Source: an uncultured Clostridia bacterium (GTDB lineage Bacteria > Bacillota > Clostridia > Christensenellales > CAG-314). From it: DNA of 61,458 bases. Where the stretch lies: the NCBI GenBank assembly GCA_947625185.1, contig CANQNJ010000004.1, positions 1 to 61,458 on the forward strand, written 5' to 3'. This document shows, piece by piece, positions 42,804 to 52,587 of the stretch. The position numbers and the translations under genes are program-made. The notes beneath the pieces were generated by a model. That model was not told the DNA's origin and ran no database searches. It was given only the letters and a program-made list of their open reading frames with translations. Each line of letters begins with the position of its first letter. The first letter of the stretch is position 1.

Positions 42804-44178
42804 AGAATACAAAACTATCCGCGAAGTGGTCGGTCCGCTTATGTTGGTGGACCATGTTTCAGGGGTCAGCTACAACGAGTTGGTAGAGATCAAACAGGAA
42901 AACGGCGAGGTCCGCAAGGGCAAGGTACTCGAAGTCAACGGCGATCGCGCTCTCGTGCAGCTGTTCGAAGGCACGCAGGGACTGAAAATATCCACTGCCA
43001 AGGCTCGTTTCCTCGGCAGAAGCCTCGAACTTGCCGTCAGCGAGGATATGCTGGGGCGCGTATTCAACGGAATGGGCGAACCGATAGACGGCGGCGCCCC
43101 CGTCATCGCCGACGAACGGTTGGATATCAACGGACAGCCCATCAATCCCTATGCGAGAGATTACCCCAACGAATTTATTCAGACGGGCATATCGGCAATA
43201 GACGGCTTAAATACGCTTGTTCGCGGACAGAAACTGCCCGTATTCTCCGCAAGCGGTCTGCCGCACGCACAGCTTGCCGCACAGATCGCGCGTCAGGCGC
43301 GAGTGTTGGGCAACGACGAGAAATTCGCCGTCGTTTTCGGCGCGATAGGCATCACTTACGAGGAAGCGGACTTCTTCATCAAGGACTTCAACAAGACGGG
43401 CGCCATCGAACGCACCGTAATGTTCATCAATCTTGCCAACGACCCCGCCATCGAGCGTATAAGCACGCCGCGTATGGCGCTCACGGCAGCGGAGTATCTC
43501 GCTTTCGAGAAGGGTATGCAGGTGCTTGTCATTCTGACGGATATCACCAACTATGCGGAAGCTCTCCGCGAGACATCGGCTGCGCGTAAGGAAGTCCCGG
43601 GGCGCCGCGGTTATCCGGGATATATGTATACCGACCTCGCGCAGATATACGAGCGCGCAGGACGTATACACGGTTGCAAGGGCAGCATAACTCAGATACC
43701 CATTCTGTCGATGCCCGAGGACGACAAGACCCATCCGATCCCCGACCTTACGGGATATATCACCGAAGGACAGATAATCCTCTCGCGCGAGCTTTACAAG
43801 CGCGGATACAATCCGCCCATAGACGTGTTGCCGAGCCTCTCCCGTCTGAAAGACAAGGGCATAGGCGCGGGCAAGACCCGCGAGGATCACGCAAGCACGA
43901 TGAATCAGCTGTTCTCGGCATACGCTCAGGGCAAGGAAGCCAAGGAACTTTCGGCGATATTGGGCGAAGCGGCGCTTTCCGACGTGGACAAATTGTACGC
44001 CAAGTTCGCCGCGGAATTCGAGAAGCGTTATATCGCGCAGGGATTTACCACCAACCGTACGATAGAGGAGACTTTGGACCTCGGTTGGGAATTGCTCGGT
44101 ATCCTGCCGCGCAGCGAACTCAAACGCATTTCCGAAGAAATGCTGGATAAGCATTACAAGCCCGCACAAGTGGAGTAG
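42796..44178 (+). CDS. ntpB: V-type ATPase regulatory subunit B
   Basis: Non-catalytic nucleotide-binding subunit of the A3B3 head. 460 residues: [20 protein letters not shown] at the start, [20 protein letters not shown] and [18 protein letters not shown] in place of a functional P-loop, as usual for B subunits. It starts inside ntpA. Confidence 0.96.
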   Translation: MLKEYKTIREVVGPLMLVDHVSGVSYNELVEIKQENGEVRKGKVLEVNGDRALVQLFEGTQGLKISTAKARFLGRSLELAVSEDMLGRVFNGMGEPIDGGAPVIADERLDINGQPINPYARDYPNEFIQTGISAIDGLNTLVRGQKLPVFSASGLPHAQLAAQIARQARVLGNDEKFAVVFGAIGITYEEADFFIKDFNKTGAIERTVMFINLANDPAIERISTPRMALTAAEYLAFEKGMQVLVILTDITNYAEALRETSAARKEVPGRRGYPGYMYTDLAQIYERAGRIHGCKGSITQIPILSMPEDDKTHPIPDLTGYITEGQIILSRELYKRGYNPPIDVLPSLSRLKDKGIGAGKTREDHASTMNQLFSAYAQGKEAKELSAILGEAALSDVDKLYAKFAAEFEKRYIAQGFTTNRTIEETLDLGWELLGILPRSELKRISEEMLDKHYKPAQVE

Positions 44179-44184
44179 TAATAT

Positions 44185-44808
44185 ATGGCGGTTATGAATG
44201 TCAATCCCACCCGTATGGAGATGAAGAGGCTGCAAGCCCGACTTCGTACGGCGACGCGGGGTCACAAATTACTCAAAGACAAGACGGACGAGATGATACG
44301 TCGTTTCATCACTCTCGCCGAAGAAAACAAGCGCCTGCGCGAACAAACCGAGCAGGAGCTGTGTTCGGCATTGTCCGCTTTTGCCGAGGCGCGCGCAACC
44401 ACCGACGCCCGCGTAACGGAAGAAGCCATACTTATGCCCGCGCGTACCGTCAGTCTCGCCTGTTCCAGGAAGAAGGTAATGGGCGTCGACGTACCCGCTA
44501 TGGAAGTAAGCGACAGCGGCGGAGAACTGTATCCTTACAGTTTTCTTACCGTCACGGCGAAGTTGGACGACAGCCTGCGCGGATTGAACGCCGTATTGCT
44601 CAAATTGGTGGAGCTTGCCGAGACGGAAAAGACCTGCAATATGCTCGCCGAGGAAATAGAGAAGAACAAACGACGCGTCAACGCGTTGGAGAATATTATG
44701 ATCCCGCAACTTACCGAGACTATCCGGTACATCAAGATGAAGTTGGACGAGAGCGAACGCGCCGCCACTGTACGTCTTATGAAGGTGAAGGATATCATCA
44801 ACAAATAG
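44185..44808 (+). CDS. ntpD: V-type ATPase subunit D
   Basis: Central rotor shaft, 207 residues: two long antiparallel helices. The N-terminal NVNPTRMEMKRLQARLRTAT and the C-terminal RRVNALENIMIPQLTETIRY are family hallmarks. It ends the nine-gene operon G/H-I-K-E-C-F-A-B-D; a terminator follows 39 nt later. Confidence 0.95.
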   Translation: MAVMNVNPTRMEMKRLQARLRTATRGHKLLKDKTDEMIRRFITLAEENKRLREQTEQELCSALSAFAEARATTDARVTEEAILMPARTVSLACSRKKVMGVDVPAMEVSDSGGELYPYSFLTVTAKLDDSLRGLNAVLLKLVELAETEKTCNMLAEEIEKNKRRVNALENIMIPQLTETIRYIKMKLDESERAATVRLMKVKDIINK

Positions 44809-44846
44809 CTGTCATTGCCGAAAGTGATCATATGCGCACACCGAAC

Positions 44847-44876
44847 AAACTTGCCTATAAAGCAAGTTTTTTCTTA
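44847..44876 (+). terminator. Terminator of the V-ATPase operon
   Basis: AAACTTGC (44847-44854) pairs with GCAAGTTT (44862-44869) around CTATAAA, followed by a T-rich tail. Confidence 0.85.
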
Positions 44877-45012
44877 TATTATTCCTTTTGTTTGTTACGT
44901 AATTTAATGCCGACATTTTGACAAAAATTTTTGCAATATTAGTGGATTTTTGAAAATTCGGCTGTATTTATAAATAGGAAAGTGTGTGACTTTGCAAAAT
45001 TGCAATAAATTT

Positions 45013-45037
45013 GTTCGATTTACTTAATAAATCGAAC
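45013..45037. promoter_or_regulatory. Perfect 10-bp palindrome ahead of dnaG
   Basis: GTTCGATTTA (45013-45022) and TAAATCGAAC (45028-45037) flank CTTAA. It lies 44 nt before dnaG in an AT-rich gap and could be an operator for a dimeric regulator. I cannot place a clear promoter here. Confidence 0.45.
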
Positions 45038-45080
45038 GATTGAGCGGTATTATTCATATAACGGTTGAGGCTCTTGGGTA

Positions 45081-46838
45081 ATGGCAGATTGGTCGGACTT
45101 CATTCAACAGATCAAGCGACAGAACGACATAGTGGACGTAATAGGAAGCTATCTCGAACTGCGGCGCAGCGGCGCCAATTTTATGGCACGCTGTCCTTTT
45201 CACGGAGAAAAAACGCCCAGCTTCAACGTCAATCGCAATTTGCAGATATACAAATGTTTCGGATGCGGCGAGAGCGGCGACGTGATCAAGTTTGTGGAGA
45301 AGTACGAGTCGTGCAGTTTTGCCGAAGCGTGCGAGATCCTCGCCAAGCGCGCGGGCATTCCAATGCCGGAGAGTTCCTCTTCCGGAGAGGACAGGGAGTT
45401 TCGCGAGCGCAAGAAGAAGCGCGACGTCTATCTTAATATATGCCGAGATACGGCAAGATTTTACTATCGCGCCTATTACGGCGAGGTTGGTAAGGTCGCG
45501 CGGGATTATATGACCAAGCGCGGCTTCGACGAAGCCACAGTCAAGAAGTTCGGCATAGGCTATTCTCCCGACGGCTATTCGTTGGTGGATCACCTTCGGT
45601 CCAAGGGCTACTCTACGGACGATTGTATCAAATGCGGAGTATTGCAGCAAACGCAGCGCGGCGTAACGGACGCGTTGAGCGGCAGACTTATCGTGCCCAT
45701 ATTCAATATGCAGGGGCAGGTGATAGCTTTCGGCGGAAGAGGACTTGACGATTACACTATATCGCGCGGCAAGTACAAGAATACGTCCGATACGCCGTTA
45801 TTTACCAAGAAGGACAATCTGTTTGCCATCAATATCGCCAAGGAGCAGAAACAGCATTCCGCTCTGCCCAATCTCGTCGTGGTCGAGGGATATATGGATG
45901 TGATCGCGATGTATCAGGGCGGTTTCAAGGGCGCCGTTGCAAGTATGGGGACTTCTCTTACCGAGCAGCAAGCCAAGTGGCTGTCGCGGCTGTCCGATAC
46001 GGTATACATATGTTATGACGGAGACTCCGCCGGACAGAAAGCAACGGTGCGCGGTCTGGATATATTGGATAGAGCTGGGCTTGAAGTACGCGTTATGTCC
46101 GTACCGGAGAAATTGGACCCCGACGAATACATCAAGAAATACGGCTCGGAAGCATTTGACAAACTTATCGACGAAGCGATGCCTTTGCCGGATTACAAGT
46201 TGAAATTGTTGGCGGACGCCTTCCCCATCGACAGTGCGGACAGCGCTCGACGCAACAATGCCCTGCCCAAATACGTCAAGGGCGCGTTGACGATGCTTCG
46301 GGCGTTGGACGACGTGCGGCAGGCGCGTTATATCACGGCGGTATCCGTCAAGACGGGCTATTCGGAAGATTACTTCCGCCGCAAATTGTCGCAGAACGAT
46401 GCGGACGTAAGCGAGACGGAAGAATACGGCGTTTCGCCCGAGGACAAAGCAAAGTATTTTATTGCGGCGTGCATATTGCGCGGCGAGAGCTATGCGTCGA
46501 TAGAGGACAAACCGCTGTGCAATTCTAAGTTTTTGTCCGATCTGTACGATTATCTGTTCGATTGCAAGGCGCAGGGCGTCAAGCCGAGCATGGATATGCT
46601 GTATACGGTATGTCCCGACGCCGCCCCCGAGCAGTATGCGGAGATAATCGACATCGGTTTCGACAAGGACAAGGAAATCAACGAGCGGTATTTCCGCGAG
46701 TGCAGACGGCTTGTTACCGTCGAGAAACTCAAACGCAAACGAGACGAACTTATGAAACAAATCAAAGACAACCCCGAGGACGGTTCGCTGTTGGAACGGC
46801 TGTCGGAACTCAGCAAGAAAATAGCGGACGTTAGATAG
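45081..46838 (+). CDS. dnaG: DNA primase DnaG
   Basis: Synthesises RNA primers at the replication fork. 585 residues: CHC2 zinc finger with C38, H41, C59 and C62 (CPFHGEK, then [10 protein letters not shown]), catalytic core [20 protein letters not shown] and the TOPRIM segment [17 protein letters not shown] with [11 protein letters not shown]. The C-terminal DnaB-binding part is present. It is followed 13 nt later by rpoD, the classic macromolecular-synthesis order. No strong Shine-Dalgarno sequence is visible before the ATG. Confidence 0.95.
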   Translation: MADWSDFIQQIKRQNDIVDVIGSYLELRRSGANFMARCPFHGEKTPSFNVNRNLQIYKCFGCGESGDVIKFVEKYESCSFAEACEILAKRAGIPMPESSSSGEDREFRERKKKRDVYLNICRDTARFYYRAYYGEVGKVARDYMTKRGFDEATVKKFGIGYSPDGYSLVDHLRSKGYSTDDCIKCGVLQQTQRGVTDALSGRLIVPIFNMQGQVIAFGGRGLDDYTISRGKYKNTSDTPLFTKKDNLFAINIAKEQKQHSALPNLVVVEGYMDVIAMYQGGFKGAVASMGTSLTEQQAKWLSRLSDTVYICYDGDSAGQKATVRGLDILDRAGLEVRVMSVPEKLDPDEYIKKYGSEAFDKLIDEAMPLPDYKLKLLADAFPIDSADSARRNNALPKYVKGALTMLRALDDVRQARYITAVSVKTGYSEDYFRRKLSQNDADVSETEEYGVSPEDKAKYFIAACILRGESYASIEDKPLCNSKFLSDLYDYLFDCKAQGVKPSMDMLYTVCPDAAPEQYAEIIDIGFDKDKEINERYFRECRRLVTVEKLKRKRDELMKQIKDNPEDGSLLERLSELSKKIADVR

Positions 46839-46851
46839 ATTAGGAGGAAAT

Positions 46852-47901
46852 ATGGAAATCACGCAAAAATATCTTCAAGATTTGCTCGACGACGTAAAGA
46901 GCGGCGGTGTCACCAAGATCTCGTACGAAGATCTCGAATCCCGTTTGGAAAAGACGGATCTGACCCCCGAGCAAAACGCCGAGATCTACCGTTATCTAGA
47001 ACAGAACGGCGTCAAGATCGTGGACACGTTCGATAAAGACAATTCCGCTCTGTATCGCAATATCGGCGACGTGGCGGTGGACGACCCCGTCAAGATGTAT
47101 CTCAAAGATATAGGAAAGGTCCCTCTGTTGTCCAGCGAAGAGGAGGCGGAGCTTGCGCGCCGCATGCTCGAAGGCGATGAGGAAGCTAAGCAAAAGCTGT
47201 CCGAAGCAAACCTTCGGTTGGTCGTATCCATAGCCAAGCGCTATGTCGGCAGAGGTATGCTTTTTCTCGATCTGATACAGGAAGGCAACCTCGGACTTAT
47301 GAAAGCGGTTGAGAAGTTCGATTATACCAAGGGATTCAAGTTCAGTACATATGCCACCTGGTGGATACGCCAGGCAATTACCCGCGCCATAGCGGATCAG
47401 GCGCGGACGATACGCATTCCCGTGCATATGGTGGAGACTATCAATCGTCAGGTACGCGCACAGCGCACTTTGTTGCAGGATCTGGGACGCGAACCCACTC
47501 CGCAAGAAATAGCTGACTATATGGGCATATCCGTAGACAAGGTTGTCGAGATACAGAAGATCGCGCAAGACCCCGTCAGTCTCGAAACGCCCATCGGCGA
47601 AGAAGAGGACAGTCACCTCGTGGACTTCATCGAGGACACCAAGGCGGCTCCTCCCAGCGACGTTGCGGCGCAGACGATGCTTCGCGAACAGCTCATACAG
47701 GCGCTGCACAAGCTCACCCCGCGCGAAGAGAAGGTCATTCGTCTCAGATACGGTCTGGACGACGGCAAACAGCGCACCCTCGAAGAGGTGGGCAGAGAGT
47801 TCAACGTCACACGTGAACGTATCCGTCAGATAGAAGCCAAGGCGCTCAGGAAGCTGCGCAACCCCACTAAGTCCAAGAAGCTTCGCGATTATCTCGATTG
47901 A
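46852..47901 (+). CDS. rpoD: Primary sigma factor RpoD/SigA
   Basis: Housekeeping sigma-70 factor, 349 residues, without the long non-conserved insert, as in Bacillota. Region 1.1 is short (1-75), then [16 protein letters not shown] (1.2), [16 protein letters not shown] and [15 protein letters not shown] (2), and [18 protein letters not shown] (4.2). AGGAGG upstream fixes the start. It recognises the TTGACA/TATAAT promoters seen across the window. trmK begins 2 nt after its stop. Confidence 0.97.
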   Translation: MEITQKYLQDLLDDVKSGGVTKISYEDLESRLEKTDLTPEQNAEIYRYLEQNGVKIVDTFDKDNSALYRNIGDVAVDDPVKMYLKDIGKVPLLSSEEEAELARRMLEGDEEAKQKLSEANLRLVVSIAKRYVGRGMLFLDLIQEGNLGLMKAVEKFDYTKGFKFSTYATWWIRQAITRAIADQARTIRIPVHMVETINRQVRAQRTLLQDLGREPTPQEIADYMGISVDKVVEIQKIAQDPVSLETPIGEEEDSHLVDFIEDTKAAPPSDVAAQTMLREQLIQALHKLTPREEKVIRLRYGLDDGKQRTLEEVGREFNVTRERIRQIEAKALRKLRNPTKSKKLRDYLD

Positions 47902-47903
47902 TT

Positions 47904-48548
47904 ATGAGCAAACGTTTGGACAAGCTTGTGGAACTTATTCCGGAATGCAATTCTCTCGCCGACGTCGGGTGCGATCACGGCTATGTCGGCATAGAGATAT
48001 TGCGGCAGAATAAAGCCGACGACGTTACCTTTATAGATGTGTCGCAACTCAGCCTGGACAAAGCGCGGCGCAATTGCCCCGAGGAATTGACGGACAAGGT
48101 CGGCTTCGTATGTCAGGACGGTCTGGGCAATATCAATGTGGACTGCGCCGTGATAGCGGGTATGGGCGGATTGGAAATCATAGACATACTCGACAGAGCG
48201 GTTTTTCCACCCCATATGCTCGTTTTGCAGCCCAACCGCAATGCCGTCGACGTGCGCAGGCGTCTGGCGCGGGATTACAGGATACAATACGACCGTATGA
48301 TATGCGACGGCGGCAAATTTTACAATATGATAGTGGCGGAGCTATGCAACGAGCCTATGCAGCTGACGGAGCTTCAAGAAGAGTTCGGCATTACCAATCT
48401 TCTTGCTCCCACAGAGGACTTTCGTCTGTATCTCCGTACCGAGCAGACAAAACTTACGCAAATACTCAAAGGGTGCAACGACCCCAAGGTCTCGGGGCGT
48501 CTGAGCCTTGTTGAACAGGCGATTGCAATTACAGGAGGACTACAATGA
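47904..48548 (+). CDS. trmK: tRNA (adenine-22-N1)-methyltransferase TrmK family
   Basis: Class I methyltransferase that methylates A22 of tRNA. 214 residues: RLDKLVELIPECNSLADVGC with the SAM motif ADVGCDHGYVGIEI, then FVCQDGLGNI and VIAGMGGLEI. rpoD-trmK is a standard pair in Bacillota. The next gene there is often a Nif3-like protein; here it is missing and the zinc-ribbon gene follows directly with an ATGA overlap. Confidence 0.9.
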   Translation: MSKRLDKLVELIPECNSLADVGCDHGYVGIEILRQNKADDVTFIDVSQLSLDKARRNCPEELTDKVGFVCQDGLGNINVDCAVIAGMGGLEIIDILDRAVFPPHMLVLQPNRNAVDVRRRLARDYRIQYDRMICDGGKFYNMIVAELCNEPMQLTELQEEFGITNLLAPTEDFRLYLRTEQTKLTQILKGCNDPKVSGRLSLVEQAIAITGGLQ

Positions 48549-49252
48549 TACAACAGGAAATGCTTAGTTATCAGCAATTGGACGGCGAGCTCAATCGTAT
48601 CGAGCGCGACCTCAAAAAAAACGACAACTTTATCAAACGCAGACAGTACAAGGCGGCAAGTCAGGAGTGCGAGGAGAATATCTCCAAGTTGGACGCGCGC
48701 GCGCTGGATCTGCGCAATCAGCTTGCGCAAGCGCAGCAGACGTTGCAGGACATCACCGCCGTAATAGACGAACACTCCGGCGAGATAGGTTCGTTGGAAG
48801 ACGAGGACGAACTCAACTATATGAACAAGAAGCTCAACGAGCAGCTTGCCGAACTCAACAACGTTGACAAGGAGATCAAGCGTATCATTCGCGAGGGAGA
48901 GGAACTGTCCAAAGCGTTTGACGAGGCAAGCGCCAAGTTGCCGAGACTTATTGCCGGCTATCGCAAGTGCGACGAAGAGTTCAATAAGGTCGCCGCCGAG
49001 GTCAAGCCCCGCGTCAACGAGATCCGCGCGCGTCAAACGGAATTGAAAAAAGTTATCGACGAGAATATCTTCAACGTTTATAAGAAAGTGGCGGACGGCG
49101 GTCTGTATCCCGTGTTTGTGCCGCTCGAAGGCGGTACTCGTTGCGGCGGTTGCCGTATGGAAATGCCCAAGGCTGTCGTGGACGCGCAGTTCGCCAGCAA
49201 GAGCTATATGAAGTGCGAACACTGCGGCAGGATCATATTCAAGCCGGAGTGA
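48545..49252 (+). CDS. Coiled-coil protein with C-terminal C4 zinc ribbon
   Basis: 235 residues. Residues 1-170 form a long coiled coil (LNRIERDLKKNDNFIKRR and later helices). The C terminus carries two CxxC pairs, CGGC and CEHC, in GGTRCGGCRMEMP and SYMKCEHCGRIIF, which form a zinc ribbon. Such proteins are widespread next to trmK or nif3-like genes, and binding to nucleic acid is assumed, not shown. It overlaps trmK by 4 nt and is followed by a terminator. Confidence 0.85.
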   Translation: MIQQEMLSYQQLDGELNRIERDLKKNDNFIKRRQYKAASQECEENISKLDARALDLRNQLAQAQQTLQDITAVIDEHSGEIGSLEDEDELNYMNKKLNEQLAELNNVDKEIKRIIREGEELSKAFDEASAKLPRLIAGYRKCDEEFNKVAAEVKPRVNEIRARQTELKKVIDENIFNVYKKVADGGLYPVFVPLEGGTRCGGCRMEMPKAVVDAQFASKSYMKCEHCGRIIFKPE

Positions 49253-49267
49253 TAAGGATAAATATTC

Positions 49268-49297
49268 AAAGGGTTGTTGACAAAGCAACCCTTTTTT
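49268..49297 (+). terminator. Terminator of the dnaG-rpoD-trmK operon
   Basis: AAAGGGTTG (49268-49276) pairs with CAACCCTTT (49286-49294) and a T-run follows to 49297. Confidence 0.88.
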
Positions 49298-49326
49298 ATG
49301 GTTTATGTGAGAAATAATGGGATTTA

Positions 49327-49699
49327 GAAGTAAATAAAATACAGAAGCCGACTTCCATATCAAAGCGGAATTTGAGCGCGCGGAGATGTGCGTGTCGCGC
49401 ATAGTAGCGAACAAAGCGAAAATTCCGCCTGCAAGCGGCGACCTGCGCGGCGCTTGCAGCCCTTGCGGGGGATGGCGGGGCAGGCTGCTCCCCGCCGAAA
49501 GTATAAATAATGCAAGCCGAGGTGTCCCCGGCTTCCTCAGTAGTCCGACCACGTCTGCGCTTGCGCCCCGTTAGGGGTCGGTTGCGCAGTCAACCGTACA
49601 GACTTGCGTTTGGTCGGCGGCTCTGATGGCATAATGTTGGGGTAAAGCAGGTTTGTTTTTATTTATGTTTTCTTTCACCCCAACATTTGCCATAGAGCC
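49327..49699 (-). repeat. R1 structured repeat, copy C
   Basis: Inverted relative to copies A and B. The four-way junction is 49545-49617, hairpin AAGCCGAGG/CCCCGGCTT 49514-49534, a GC-rich hairpin near 49475-49500, and a long hairpin GCGGAATTT/AAATTCCGC 49365-49428 that replaces the last stems of A and B. At its right end GGCTCTgATGGCA (49619 on) pairs with TGCCATaGAGCC (ends 49699), as in copy B. Confidence 0.8.
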
Positions 49700-49727
49700 T
49701 TTGCGGCATTTTTATTCCGGAGGGCTA

Positions 49728-49871
49728 TTGAATGTCCTTATATTGTCGGACAGTCATTCGTCTCCGCTTTTGGAAAGTTTACGTCTTGCCGACGAACAAA
49801 TCCGTATCGCAGTTGGAACTTTGGAAAATCTAACTGCGATTCTTGACTTTGATTTTTCATATTTGGTATAA
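49728..49871 (+). pseudogene. Truncated YfcE-like phosphoesterase fragment
   Basis: A TTG start with GGAGG just upstream opens 47 residues, MNVLILSDSHSSPLLESLRL and a short tail, which match only the first strand and metal motif (SDSH) of small YfcE/MJ0936-type phosphodiesterases. The stop overlaps the -10 box of the next gene. It is probably a remnant cut by R1 insertion or deletion. Confidence 0.4.
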
Positions 49872-49872
49872 T
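49843..49872 (+). promoter_or_regulatory. Promoter of the metallophosphoesterase gene
   Basis: TTGACT (49843-49848), 18-nt spacer, TATAAT (49867-49872), 38 nt ahead of the ATG. Confidence 0.75.
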
Positions 49873-49910
49873 ATTTGCATACTCACATCGTTGTATAAAG
49901 GGAATTTAAC

Positions 49911-51218
49911 ATGGCAAAAGAAAAAACGCACAATCGCAAAAGGCGCATAATAGTTTGGAGCATATTAGGCGGTATACTTGCCGCATTGCTTGTCGCTGCC
50001 CTTGTATTGGGCATACGCGCGGCGGTGCATATGCGGGAACCCAACGAACCGTGGGGAAGTTACAGCTTTGACGGTGGCGCAGCACAGTTCCAATTGGATA
50101 TGTTTCCGTACCTCATTGTCGACAAGAACGCCGACGAACTGAAAATAATGCAGATCGCCGATCCGCAGATAAAATTCGGCTCCTTTACGCGCGATCGCAA
50201 GACTATGGATCTGTTGGATCGCGCCATACGGGCGGAGCAACCGGATATCTGCGTTGTCACGGGAGACCTCACTCTGTCGGTATTTACATACGACGCGTTC
50301 AGATATTTTTGCGAGTTTATGGAGAAGCGTCGTCAACCCTGGACGTTTGTATTCGGCAATCACGACAGCCAATTCGATTGCAGTAAGCATACTATCGTCG
50401 AAATGTTGCAAGAATACGAGTATTGTCTGTTCGACTCCGGTCCCGACGACATTCACGGGCACAGCAATTTTCTCGTCAACATATTCAAAGGCAGCAAATC
50501 GGCGGAAAATCTCATTTACAGTCTGGTATGTCTGGACAGCGGTATGTATCCCGATGCCGAGAACGTGCCTCTCACCGATTGGGTGTACGATTGGATAAGG
50601 CAGGATCAGATGGATTGGTACGATTGGGCGGTAAAGGGCTTGAAACAATGCAATCCCGACGTGCAGAGCAGTATGTTCTTTCACATTCCCGTCAAGCAGT
50701 TTGCCGATATGTACTATCTCAACGAATTGGCGCAGGGCAGAGCCGTATCCGACGCGGTAAAGGCGCAGTTGCCCGATGTGACCGTCAGCGACGTCAAGGG
50801 AGTGGTGCGCGAGAGCGACAAAAAGGACAGCGAGTATGTGTGGGGCGACGACGGATACACGGTGGGGATATTTTATCAAGGCAATGCCGAGGGCGTCACG
50901 GATCACCCCGATGTGTTCGACTACATCAAGCAAAGCGATTGCACCAAGGCGCTGTTCTGCGGACACGACCACGTCAATAATCTCAAAGGATACTTTGACG
51001 GCATATATCTCGGGTACGGTTTGTGTTGCGGTTACCATACTTATCCGTTTTTCAACAATCCCAAGATACTGACGGGCAAGGTGTTGTACAACGCCAAGCT
51101 GTGGACGGATGAAGAGGGCAATCAAATGGAGAAGGGCGTCACTGTTATCGAGGTGTCGTTGGTATCCGATTACGGCGCGCTTACCGTTAACGATCGCCCA
51201 AACAGTTACTACAAGTGA
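49911..51218 (+). CDS. Membrane-anchored calcineurin-like metallophosphoesterase
   Basis: 435 residues. One N-terminal transmembrane helix (about 13-36: IIVWSILGGILAALLVAALV) exports and anchors the enzyme. The metallophosphoesterase motifs are in order: DPQ (84-86, in place of the usual DxH), GD (D119), GNHD (149-152), a single His in the middle and GHDH (351-354). The family includes purple-acid-phosphatase-like extracellular enzymes, but the substrate is unknown. It has its own promoter. Confidence 0.88.
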   Translation: MAKEKTHNRKRRIIVWSILGGILAALLVAALVLGIRAAVHMREPNEPWGSYSFDGGAAQFQLDMFPYLIVDKNADELKIMQIADPQIKFGSFTRDRKTMDLLDRAIRAEQPDICVVTGDLTLSVFTYDAFRYFCEFMEKRRQPWTFVFGNHDSQFDCSKHTIVEMLQEYEYCLFDSGPDDIHGHSNFLVNIFKGSKSAENLIYSLVCLDSGMYPDAENVPLTDWVYDWIRQDQMDWYDWAVKGLKQCNPDVQSSMFFHIPVKQFADMYYLNELAQGRAVSDAVKAQLPDVTVSDVKGVVRESDKKDSEYVWGDDGYTVGIFYQGNAEGVTDHPDVFDYIKQSDCTKALFCGHDHVNNLKGYFDGIYLGYGLCCGYHTYPFFNNPKILTGKVLYNAKLWTDEEGNQMEKGVTVIEVSLVSDYGALTVNDRPNSYYK

Positions 51219-51445
51219 CGTCTAGCGGGCGCGACGTTGATCTGCGGCAAAAGTCTTGCGTATCGCTTTTGCAGCAAGTCGTCGCACGACGAGTGATCTT
51301 ACTTGCCGACCGATCGGCGCAGATAACAAGAAACGGACATAAAACACAGTCATTCAACCGACGGTTGAGCGTATTCTCTCCGTTTGGTTGAGCAAATGCC
51401 GACAAATTCGACAAACAGTCGCTGTCCTTTCGCCGTCAGAAAGCG

Positions 51446-51474
51446 TATAATTCAGTCGTACGGTAAAGTACGAC
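51446..51474 (+). promoter_or_regulatory. -10 box and perfect inverted repeat ahead of the Xre gene
   Basis: TATAAT (51446-51451) has a weak -35 region. GTCGTAC (51455-51461) and GTACGAC (51468-51474) form a perfect inverted repeat just downstream, where a bound regulator would block transcription. It is a natural candidate operator for the Xre protein encoded next. Confidence 0.6.
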
Positions 51475-51495
51475 TTGATTTTTAAGGAGGATATT

Positions 51496-51984
51496 ATGAA
51501 CGAAACTTTCGGTCAGCGCTTGCAACGTCTGCGTAAGCAGGCAAATCTTACGCAGGAAGAAGTTGCAGCAAAGCTCAATATTACTTTTCAGGCGGTATCC
51601 AAGTGGGAAAACGACGTTTCCGCACCGGATATATCCGTATTGAACGAGCTGTCGGATATTCTCGGCGTAACGTTGGACGAGCTGTTGGGCAAGCAACCCG
51701 TCACGCAGTTCGTTCCGGAACAAAACCGCAAGGACGTCAACAAAATGTTTTTGCATATCAAGGTACTCAGCTCCGACGGCGACAAGGTCAACATCAATTT
51801 GCCTCTGGCGGTGGTCAAGGTGTTTCTGGATAGCGGCATGGAGATCCCCGTTTCCGCAGGCAAGGTATCTTTGGAAAATATAGATTTCAGACAGGTTTAC
51901 GATATTGTTGCAAGCGGCGTGGTGGGCAAAATAGTGGAAGTGGAAAGCGCCGACGGCGACCGCGTGGAGATTTGGGTGGACTGA
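51496..51984 (+). CDS. Xre-family regulator with SHOCT-like C-terminal domain
   Basis: 162 residues. The N-terminal Cro/CI helix-turn-helix spans FGQRLQRLRKQANLTQEEVA and ITFQAVSKWENDVSAPDISV. The C-terminal part (FLHIKVLSSDGDKVNINLPL, later VEVESADGDRVEIWVD) is the domain often annotated SHOCT-like, found with small membrane or stress proteins. AAGGAGG fixes the start. The next gene overlaps by one nt, so they act together. A palindrome in its leader suggests autoregulation. Confidence 0.85.
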   Translation: MNETFGQRLQRLRKQANLTQEEVAAKLNITFQAVSKWENDVSAPDISVLNELSDILGVTLDELLGKQPVTQFVPEQNRKDVNKMFLHIKVLSSDGDKVNINLPLAVVKVFLDSGMEIPVSAGKVSLENIDFRQVYDIVASGVVGKIVEVESADGDRVEIWVD

Positions 51985-52337
51985 TGCGTATCCGAGTAGG
52001 CAAAAAAAGACTATTCCTTTGCCTGTGGCTACCGCTGTCGTTTTTGAAGAGTAAATTCGCCCTGTGGCTGATTCGCCAAGCCGTTGACGATGAAGCGCCC
52101 GCGGGCACAAGAGTTCCTACTGCTTCCATTGCAGACGGTGAAACCGCGGGATCGTCCGACGTAGCCGTCTACTGTCGGGATGATGCAGGCAGATTAGAAG
52201 CTGACGTCGGATTTCCTACGCGGGAGCAGCTTACAGCCCTGTATCGGGCTCTGCGCAGCACGGTAAAAATTTGCGGTCACTTCGACCTCGTGCGGGTATG
52301 CTCTTCCGACGGAATCGTCGTTCGCATCAGGATATGA
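51984..52337 (+). CDS. Small partner protein of the Xre regulator
   Basis: 117 residues that I do not recognise as a named family. It opens MRIRVGKKRLFLCLWLPLSF with a moderately hydrophobic stretch, and ends in a beta-rich segment ICGHFDLVRVCSSDGIVVRI, which echoes the SHOCT-like ending of its neighbour. The middle (about 45-75) is polar and probably loose. Small proteins in this position often share an operon with the regulator and may control it. A strong terminator follows. Confidence 0.55.
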   Translation: MRIRVGKKRLFLCLWLPLSFLKSKFALWLIRQAVDDEAPAGTRVPTASIADGETAGSSDVAVYCRDDAGRLEADVGFPTREQLTALYRALRSTVKICGHFDLVRVCSSDGIVVRIRI

Positions 52338-52353
52338 TCTGCGCAATATTTGA

Positions 52354-52384
52354 CGCCTCTCGCATTGTGCGAGAGGCGCTTTTG
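52354..52384 (+). terminator. Terminator of the Xre operon
   Basis: CGCCTCTCGCA (52354-52364) pairs perfectly with TGCGAGAGGCG (52368-52378) around TTG, then CTTTTGT. Confidence 0.88.
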
Positions 52385-52473
52385 TATATATGGGGTAAAA
52401 AAACTCTGCTTTTATGCAAAAAGTTCCTACCCTTTCGGGGGGATTTTTTGCGGAAAACTCTTTGTTTGTGTTA

Positions 52474-52502
52474 TTGCTTTTTCACGGAACCCGTGCTATA
52501 CT
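52474..52502 (+). promoter_or_regulatory. Promoter of the beta-helix gene
   Basis: TTGCTT (52474-52479), 17-nt spacer, TATACT (52497-52502). Confidence 0.55.
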
Positions 52503-52587
52503 TTTCTTGAAATGCAGATACGGACGCCGCGGAAGATACCGTCCGCAAAAAAGCGGTGTAGTATACTGTGTCAGAAGAGGAAAACTT

